Part shown: piece by piece, positions 58,028 through 64,000 of the stretch
Layout of the letters: every line of letters begins with the position of its first letter
Numbering within the stretch: the stretch's first letter is position 1
Source of the DNA: Phyto melanocephala
Taxonomy: Eukaryota; Arthropoda; Insecta; Diptera; Rhinophoridae
DNA: 64,000 nt
NCBI GenBank assembly: GCA_941918925.1
Contig: OW799234.1
Location: forward strand, 79,690,543 to 79,754,542
Reading direction: 5' to 3'
Position numbers and translations under genes: made by a program
Notes under the pieces: model-generated
Seen by the model: the letters and a program-made list of their open reading frames with translations, nothing else
Databases searched by the model: none
Told to the model about the DNA's origin: nothing

Positions 58028-59129
58028 TTTTTTATTGTAGAAGTATGTAAGAAATTAATATAATTAATTAAATAATTAACTTTTTACAACAAAAAAAATA
58101 TGTATATAGTAAGTTATTTGTTTATCTCTGACTTCAATTATTTAACTTTACTGAAAGCACAAAAATCTGCAAATAAAATTAATAAAAACAATCAAATATA
58201 CCGTTTAAAATCTTCTTTTTTTTCTGCTTTTAATTTGGAAAATTTGTGCATTACTTTGTAGTTAGTTAATAGTCTATAGTTGATAAAAGCTAACTTAAAA
58301 TAAGTTATTTTGTAGTCGACTACTCCATTTTATTAATTTGGAGCAATGGTTTTAAGTAACGTTCCACTGTATTTCAATGAAAGGAACTGCTGTTATTAAT
58401 GGTTACACTTTTTTGACACGCAAGTGATAATTTTCATCAAAATTGTTTGCATGGTGTAATAATACTTAAATATGTTAAAGTTTTACGTGCATATTTTGTA
58501 ATATTAACATTTTAAATGTGTGAAAAGTTGTTGTTGCCATTGTGTTTAATATAAATAATACTTCGCTTTACTTTTTCAATTTCCCCTACTTTTTTCATTA
58601 TTCCATACTTATGCAAATGCCTTTAAAGGGAAAAAGATAGAATAAATATGAATATAGAATTATTGTTGCAGATGCTGAACAAAAAATAACAGAAGATACG
58701 CTTATAAAAATGTTATTAATTTATAACAGTATTAATGAAATGATTTCATCAGCATTATCTCATTTAACCCTCTACAAAAAGAGACATTTTGAGCTCACAT
58801 TTTTCGTGTTTGCTTTTCTTCAGAAAAAAAACAGGAAATTATTTTTCTTTTTCTTCTGAATCATGTACACTTAATCACATAAGTTAAAGAGAGTTCTAGT
58901 ATCAAGTAATCAAATATTGGGAATATAAGAAAACCGAGTTTTCAATTAATTCGAAAAAACCTTGGTTTTTATAGAACCTATTTTCGGTTCGAATAACCGT
59001 TTTTATGTTTTTAAAAAACATAAATTTTATTTAGTTTATTTTTAATCCAAAAAATAGGCTTTTAAATTTAAGTCACTTCGTAAAATAGACGTTTTAATTT
59101 ATTATCAGTATTAGTTTAATGTCAACAAA
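58028..59129. other. no gene seen
   Basis: AT-rich. At 58930-59010 there is TTCGAAAAAACC, CTATTTTCGGTTCGAATAAC and CCG, echoed at 61160-61290 by AAAAACCGGTTTGTCGAATA. Confidence 0.5.
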
Positions 59130-59459
59130 TGAGACCGTACCGAATCTGATAATATCTTTAACTATCATATACATGGTAAGATAATCTAGATTTTAGATTT
59201 GACGTTATATGCCATTTTGTTTTATTATTTCTAATGCCATCTTTCATTTTAAATTTGTAAATAGTTAAAAAATCTATTTGTCAGGCCCTTTACTTTGATA
59301 TACATATTGCAGGATTAAGGAAAAATTACTCGATATTTTATTTTAGACTCCATCTCAGATTTTAGGTTTTTTTATAACTTAATGCTTCCTACTGGTCAAG
59401 TTCTTTCATTTAATTATCAATATTTAGGGGCTTGAATATGGAAAATTTTTCAATTAGAG
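59130..59459 (+). repeat. RPT-B copy, left part
   Basis: ACCGTACCGAATCTGATAAT, CTAATGCCATCTTTCATT, TAATTATCAATATTTAGGGG follow the RPT-B order. It is interrupted at about 59460 by the tail of a Jockey-like retrotransposon and resumes at about 60490. Confidence 0.55.
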
Positions 59460-60489
59460 ATTTATTTATTTATTCATTTATTTATTATATTTGTCTATGG
59501 AAATAAATCCTATATATACGTTAGATAAAGTTATAATTAAACGTTTAATACAATATGAAATAAAACAATTATATTTATAAAAATTATGAATTTAAATAGA
59601 CTATTATTTTGTTCTTAATTGTATTTGAAGTTAAAGAAAAATCTATAAATTTAAAATATTTGTTTATTACACATTCTTACTAAATGGTCCATATTAGAAT
59701 AATTGACTCTAGAAAATGGAACCAATAGAAGGGTAAAACTACGTGATGGGCGTTGTGGTATATTAAACGAAATATTGTTGATTAGGAAACTAAGTAGATC
59801 CAATCTCGCCAGTAATTATGTTGAAAACAAATGATATGTTGAGTGTAGTTCTACGGCTTTTCAGAGTCGGCAGCTTAATAAGAGAGAGTCTAGCTGAATA
59901 CGAAGGCAAATTCATCGGGTTAAAGTTTAACCCACGAAGACAAATAAGCAGAAACTGCTTTTGAATGGATTTAATAGCATCAGAATGTATTGTATATATG
60001 GGGTCCCATATTATAGATCCATACTCTAGAATAGGCCTTTCAAGCGCACAGTACAAACTTTTAGTGACGTAAAGATCATTAAACTCTTTAGCCCAGCGTT
60101 TTACAAAACAAAGTACACCTCTGGCTTTATTGGCAGTCATTGTTATGTGTGGAACGAAATTGTGTTTTGAATCAAGCAGAATTCCAAGATCAATGAAGTT
60201 ATCTACCAATTCCAACTGAAAGCCATTAATAACATAATGTGCACGAATCGGTTTCATTCTTACAAATCGCATATGTTTACATTTTTTGAAATTAAGCTCC
60301 ATCAAATTTAACTGGCACCATGTGTATAACGAACTAAGGTCCTCTTGAAGACGTTGTGGCTCCGTTACTTGACGATAACTTAGGAAAACTTAAACATCAT
60401 CTGCATACATCAAAATGTTGGAATTTTAAATCGCATTTGGCTCATATATGCATTTTTTGAACGCCATTTTATAGTAGCGGCAGAGGGTT
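59460..60489 (-). mobile_element. 5'-truncated Jockey-like non-LTR retrotransposon
   Basis: The element reads on the minus strand from about 60489. It keeps the end of the reverse transcriptase and a 3' tail that closes with AATAAATGAATAAATAAATA-type repeats at about 59460-59490. Everything 5' of the RT motif C region (ORF1, endonuclease, most of RT) is missing, as usual after incomplete reverse transcription. It sits inside an RPT-B copy (59130-59459 and 60490-61100), so it inserted after RPT-B. Confidence 0.82.
59640..60462 (-). pseudogene. reverse transcriptase C-terminal region (Jockey-like)
   Basis: The catalytic motif MYADDV lies at 60410-60393. It is followed by a TAA (60390-60392) where Lys is expected and then LQEDLSSLYTWCQLNLMELN. 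The open part (59790-60305) gives KKCKHMRFVRMKPIRAHYVI, VDNFIDLGILLDSKHNF, RWAKEFNDLYVTKSLYCALE, RPILEYGSIIWDP, SIQKQFLLICLRGLNF and LPTLKSRRTTLNISFVF. This is the thumb and C-terminal domain of Jockey/BS-type RTs. A frameshift at about 59793 moves it to DLLSFLINNISFNIPQRPSR and then SFTLLLVPFSRVNY. It once copied element RNA into DNA at a nicked target, and it is now dead. Clade assignment (Jockey group) rests on motif style. Confidence 0.9.
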
Positions 60490-61100
60490 AAAATATTTTT
60501 ATTTGCTGGTCAAGTATATTTTTTGAATATCTTGGTTCTAGAAGGCTGAAAAAATTAGTTTTCGTTTCAAAATTTTATAAAAATCCCCGTAGTATTTGAA
60601 TTTATTTTAGTTATATGTATCTCAGTTAGTTTCACGTCGATTTGCTAGTTTTTTAAGGAACAATTTTGGAGGCTAAGGCTTGCAATTTGATATCACCACC
60701 GTATCTAAAAATTGTGTTTGAGAAACTTGACTAATTGTAAAAAAAATCCTTCCAAATAATGTTGGGTTATACCTTGACTGATTCTTTTAATATCTTTATG
60801 GAATATTCCTAGAGACATATCATATTTACAAATAGTAACAAACGTGTAAATAAATTATCCCAGGGGTATTTAATGTTCATTTTTCCCTTTAAAATATAGA
60901 AAAAATTACCTATATCTCAGAGGGCTATAAGACGATTGTGGTGGACTTATGTAAATAGCAATTTATTAACGAATATTTCCAAAAGATTAATACAACATTC
61001 AGGTCTATAGAACATATGGGGGCTTCTAAAAGTTGATTTAAATAAACCGTTGCTTGACCGTACTCATGGAATATACATATATATACTACATGCAGTATAA
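60490..61100 (+). repeat. RPT-B copy, right part
   Basis: Resumes after the Jockey insertion with ATTTGCTGGTCAAG and continues CCTAGAGACATATCATATTT, ACAAATAGTAACAAACGTGT and CATATGGGGGCTTCTAAAAG, matching 33400-33660. The microsatellite-like core is largely lost. Confidence 0.58.
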
Positions 61101-62564
61101 AAGAAAAATTGCGTAATTTATAGAAAAGTTGTTTATATGGACAACGACATAAAGATGTAAATAACCGAACCAAATTATTCGATATTGTTGAATAATTCGA
61201 TACTGAAAAACCGGTTTGTCGAATAATGCGATTGACTGACACAATTGGTTTAAAAAACCGGGAAAACCCAAAAAATCGGTTTTTGATATTGTTAACTTTA
61301 TTCTGGTATGTGCTGTTAGATTTTTTTATTTTTAAAGATTGAATTTTAAAATAAAGATAAGTTTGTGTATTTTAGCGAAAGTAATAAAAATTAGCTGCCA
61401 AGCAAAATAAAATATTTTATTTTCTTGTAACTACCAGCTAGAAAAATAAATTTTCCTCTTAGCAAACCTTTATTTTTCAACAAGAATTTAAAAACAAAAT
61501 GTTCTACACTAAACGACATTAAGGTTTTAACTTCAGACACTCAAAAACACACAAAACAATTTTAAAACTTTTATTTTTTTCTCAATACTTGAACTAACTT
61601 GCTTGTGTTGCGCTGCTGCTGTTGTGGAACAAAGTTTTCAGTTTATTTACCAACTAGAGGAATCTGTTTGTATGTCTGTTGTACTTTCTAATAATATTGT
61701 GAGCAGAAGAAAAAAAAATCAAAATAATAACATCAATAAAAAAAGTTGAAACAGTAACAACATTTGTTAACAACATCATCATTTTCTACGCTGATTGCTA
61801 ATAATAGTCATCAACATCGTTGTAAGCATCAAAATTGCTCGTACACTACAATCATCAGTAATAAAATAGAACTATTAGGACTATTCAACACATGCTTGCA
61901 GACGGACTGCATGATGAAGGGCTGACTTGCCAGTTAATTCGTCAAACAAAAAACGACTAACAACAGCAGCCTACACTAACATCTTCAGTGGCACCGAACA
62001 AGGAAAGAAAGTATACGGAAAGTATATTAATATTTACATGAAAAGAAGCTAAAGAGAACAACAATTCTCCCTCAACTTTTAGTACTGTCTTTGAAATATA
62101 TTTTATAAACTTACTTTTTGAAAAAAGTATATTGTTTTTATTATCAGCAAATGTTACTACTGTGTATATAGTATTGTCGTGTATATGTGTGTATGTGTAT
62201 GTATGTATGTATGTACGTATGTGTATATGTAATGTATAAACACACATACAGTATACGTATGTATTTGAGAAAAACTTTTCGTGAATGTAAGCAAGTAAAT
62301 TTTTATGTTTTTATTTTCAAAACTTTAACAGTTTACTATAGAGTATTAAATAAAATTGAAGTAAAATGTGTATGCAAATGTCAAATATTGGCTTAAAGTT
62401 ATTTAATGTTATAAGGCTCTATGGAAATTAAATTTTAAATAATTTCTAAAAATGTACGGAATTTGTTTTAAATTAGCTGATCGATAAGAAAATCTGTTAA
62501 GCACTAAAAATTATGACTGTGAAAACTATGTTACAATTGAGTACGTTTAATATGCTGTGAATGT
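61101..62564. other. no supported gene
   Basis: 61550-62030 is more complex than its surroundings, with CAA/CAG-rich sequence (AACAACAGCAGCCTACAC) and GCGCTGCTGCTGTTGTGG, resembling fly untranslated or regulatory DNA. I cannot find an open frame with a domain. The open frames 60925-61271 and 61957-62247 (minus) look fortuitous. Confidence 0.45.
62180..62255. repeat. (TATG)n microsatellite
   Basis: Runs of TATG/TGTG with one ACGT interruption, ending in CACACATACAGTATACG. Confidence 0.9.
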
Positions 62565-62660
62565 TTGGCTGTGCCGAATCTTTAATACCTATAACCAAAA
62601 TTACATACCAAAAATAATTTTAGAGCAATCTATTTATACTTAAATAAATATTTTTTCATT
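62565..62660 (-). repeat. RPT-A hairpin-end scrap
   Basis: TTGGCTGTGCCGAATCTTTA, ATACCTATAACCAAAATTAC retains one hairpin arm and a decayed subterminal repeat. The rest is missing. Confidence 0.5.
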
Positions 62661-62711
62661 TACTTTAACGTAATCGAAATACAAAACATGCTTGGTAACA
62701 TTTTATTACAA

Positions 62712-63274
62712 CTGATGTAACGCTGATGTGGGTTAAGCGACACATGGGCATAGCTGGGAATGAGGCTGCTGCCGAACTTGCGAAGAAGGGGTCTAAGGCT
62801 GCATTCTGCGGACCGAAACCCAGAACTGCTCTGGGCAATGGGTTGGTGCGGGCGAAGATCTTTCAATGGGTGAACTCTATGAACTTGCGAAGGTGGATGG
62901 AGGAAACCACGTGTAGACAGGCTCGTATGGCGCTCAGGGAGCCACTTGGCAGGGGTGCAGTGAAGATACTCGGTTTTAATCGGAGTATGATGAGCTGGAT
63001 CACTGCGTTGATTACAGGACATGGGAACTTTAAATATCATCTGAAGAGGATGCAGATCGTAGATGATGATATTTGTAGAATGTGCCTGGAGGATGCCGAG
63101 ACAGCAGCGCATGTAGTATGCGAGTGTCCGGCGTTGGCGAGCGGAAGATTAAGGATCACAGGAAAGCACACATTAAGTGTGAGTGCGATGGGGGTCCTTA
63201 GTCTGAGGGCTATGCTGGCGATTTCAAAAGACTGTGCGATGAGGATTGTCGACAATCACCAGTCGGCAGTGTGA
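62712..63274 (+). pseudogene. RNase H C-terminus plus CCHC tail of a non-LTR retrotransposon
   Basis: The 182-codon frame (ATG at 62726) starts MWVKRHMGIAGNEAAAELAK, the last RNase H motif (usual WVPGHRGI.GNE.AD.LA). The catalytic His is present but the Asp of the AD.LA motif is Ala, and the usual Gly before His is Arg. About 65 residues of linker follow (GLVRAKIFQWVNSMNLRRWM, RQARMALREPLGRGAVKIL), then SWITALITGHGNFKYHLKRM. After that comes the zinc-binding tail ICRMCLEDAETAAHVVCECP (CX2CX8HX4C) and ALASGRLRI. This layout is typical of Loa/I-type insect elements. The frame is uninterrupted, so the copy is fairly young despite the altered RNase H. The minus-strand open frames here are shadows. 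Confidence 0.9.
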
Positions 63275-63425
63275 AATCGTTTTCCTAGTCCAGAGCAAAC
63301 GACGGTTGTGGCGTGGGACTCAGTGATTGAGGGTATACCGATCGGTGGGCACGAAATCACTGTGAAGCGAATTTGGTCGAAAAGGGACCCGTGATAGAAG
63401 TAGTCTGCTTCGATATTCCCCCTAC
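62712..63425 (+). mobile_element. 5'-truncated non-LTR retrotransposon, RNase H end
   Basis: An abrupt rise in G and C content marks both borders. The 5' border falls inside the RNase H domain. The coding part ends at 63274 and about 150 bp of G/C-rich 3' sequence follow, ending near CCCCCTACATGTG. No poly(A) tail or target duplication was resolved. The clade must be one that encodes RNase H downstream of RT (I, Loa or relatives). Confidence 0.8.
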
Positions 63426-63679
63426 ATGTGTGTGTAACATTTTATATGACAAATTTAAAGTCTCAAATCAGTATAAATTTTCCATTTAATAATATCACTT
63501 TTCTTAAGCACGATTAATCAGAAGATTGTGTTGTAACTGAAAATTAATGCGGGTGCAAAACCTTGAAGTGATTAAAAACTTTCTACCATTTATTTAATTC
63601 TAAATCAACATAAAATTGTGCACCACACCTTCACGTCAACATTTTCAACCAACTTAATTTGAATTTGCTAAATTCAACC
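63426..63679. other. spacer, probably mariner 5' untranslated sequence
   Basis: AT-rich. The part after about 63600 likely belongs to the mariner that starts at 63680. Confidence 0.45.
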
Positions 63680-64000
63680 ATGGCGAGTAGTTGAGCAATT
63701 GAGCAGTGCATGTAGACTGTTGATGGCTTTTATAAAATTGGAGTTCAAATCAAAATTCATTTCGTGCGCTTCGTGATTCTTTTTGGGCAGCATAGTTGGC
63801 AAAATATGTCCACAATCGGAAGAATTATGTTCCAGGTTCGGCAAACCTGATCTGTAGGAAATGTGAAAATACTTGTGCATGCTCGTCCGTTCCGTGGAAA
63901 ACGTTACTCTTGTTCACTATAGTGTAGCAGAAAAATCTTTAACCTCGACTCTTCGTCGCGGTCAATAATTGTTCATTTTACGAACTTTACTCTTGCTAAT
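63680..64000 (+). pseudogene. mariner-like transposase N-terminus, runs off the window
   Basis: ATG at 63680 opens MASS-stop and continues in shifted frames: DGFYKIGVQIKIHFV, FGQHSWQNMSTIGRI, then SVENVTLVHYSVAEKSLTS, TLRRGQ. This follows the mariner N-terminal order (helix-turn-helix, then a linker with ENVTLVHDSVAE.PSTS.RRRSQ). Stops and frameshifts are present from the fourth codon. The catalytic region would lie beyond the right edge. It is a relative of, but distinct from, the derivative nested in RPT-A. Confidence 0.78.

Noticed and set aside
62660..63255. Minus-strand open frames of 150 and 72 codons
   Set aside because: Antisense shadows of the RNase H pseudogene in G/C-rich sequence with few stops.
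62712..63425. G/C-rich island as contamination or horizontal transfer from bacteria
   Set aside because: The protein is a standard insect non-LTR RNase H/CCHC end; composition reflects the element, not a foreign genome.

Overview
This 64 kb window is very AT-rich eukaryotic DNA. It contains no intact protein-coding gene that I can recognise. The repeat content points to a brachyceran, probably calyptrate, fly; that placement is inferred from repeat style and not from a named gene. The window has no operons, ribosome binding sites or prokaryotic features. It is best read as intergenic or large-intron DNA built from nested, decayed mobile elements.

Transposon content by class. (1) Tc1/mariner: transposase remnants at 160-328, 10996-11352, 14040-14345, 27967-28195 and 63680-64000 (runs off the window). 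A deleted mariner derivative is nested inside several copies of a dispersed repeat called RPT-A here. (2) Helitrons: 34523-35660 keeps the C-terminus of the helicase. 9555-10455, 37807-38369 and 17490-20135 (minus) are non-autonomous relatives or other families. (3) RPT-A and a short family have subterminal inverted repeats and a 3' hairpin, so I propose they are Helentron-like. (4) Two elements with long terminal inverted repeats (39855-41185 and 46298-48207) both end in CACTR and are flanked by 3-bp duplications (TAA, TTA). The second carries a decayed cysteine-rich domain. (5) A compact Mutator-like element lies at 43493-44239 with near-identical termini, an 8-bp target duplication and a transposase fragment. 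(6) A piggyBac transposase remnant lies at 54847-55833. (7) Two 5'-truncated non-LTR retrotransposons lie at 59460-60489 (Jockey-like RT, minus) and 62712-63425 (RNase H and CCHC tail, plus). (8) A tRNA-derived SINE lies at 26910-27129 (minus) with a perfect 12-bp target-site duplication.

Layout. 0-9 kb: mariner scrap, a truncated and a full RPT-A copy. 9-15 kb: Helitron with a nested inverted-repeat element, two mariner remnants, and the only plausible host coding exon (12744-12887, minus). 15-21 kb: RPT-B and a minus-strand Helitron with a dimeric tandem array. 21-28 kb: foldback element, two RPT-A copies, SINE, mariner N-terminus. 28-34 kb: featureless AT-rich DNA, then nested RPT-B and short Helentron-like copies. 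34-39 kb: Helitron cluster. 39-49 kb: the two CACTR long-TIR elements, the Mutator-like element and a hairpin element. 50-64 kb: Helentron-like copies, piggyBac, Jockey nested in RPT-B, RNase H element, mariner.

Nothing here acts as a pathway. What the window records is insertion order: mariner into RPT-A, an inverted-repeat element into a Helitron, a foldback element into a Helitron, Jockey into RPT-B. RPT-A and RPT-B are working names used only in this annotation.
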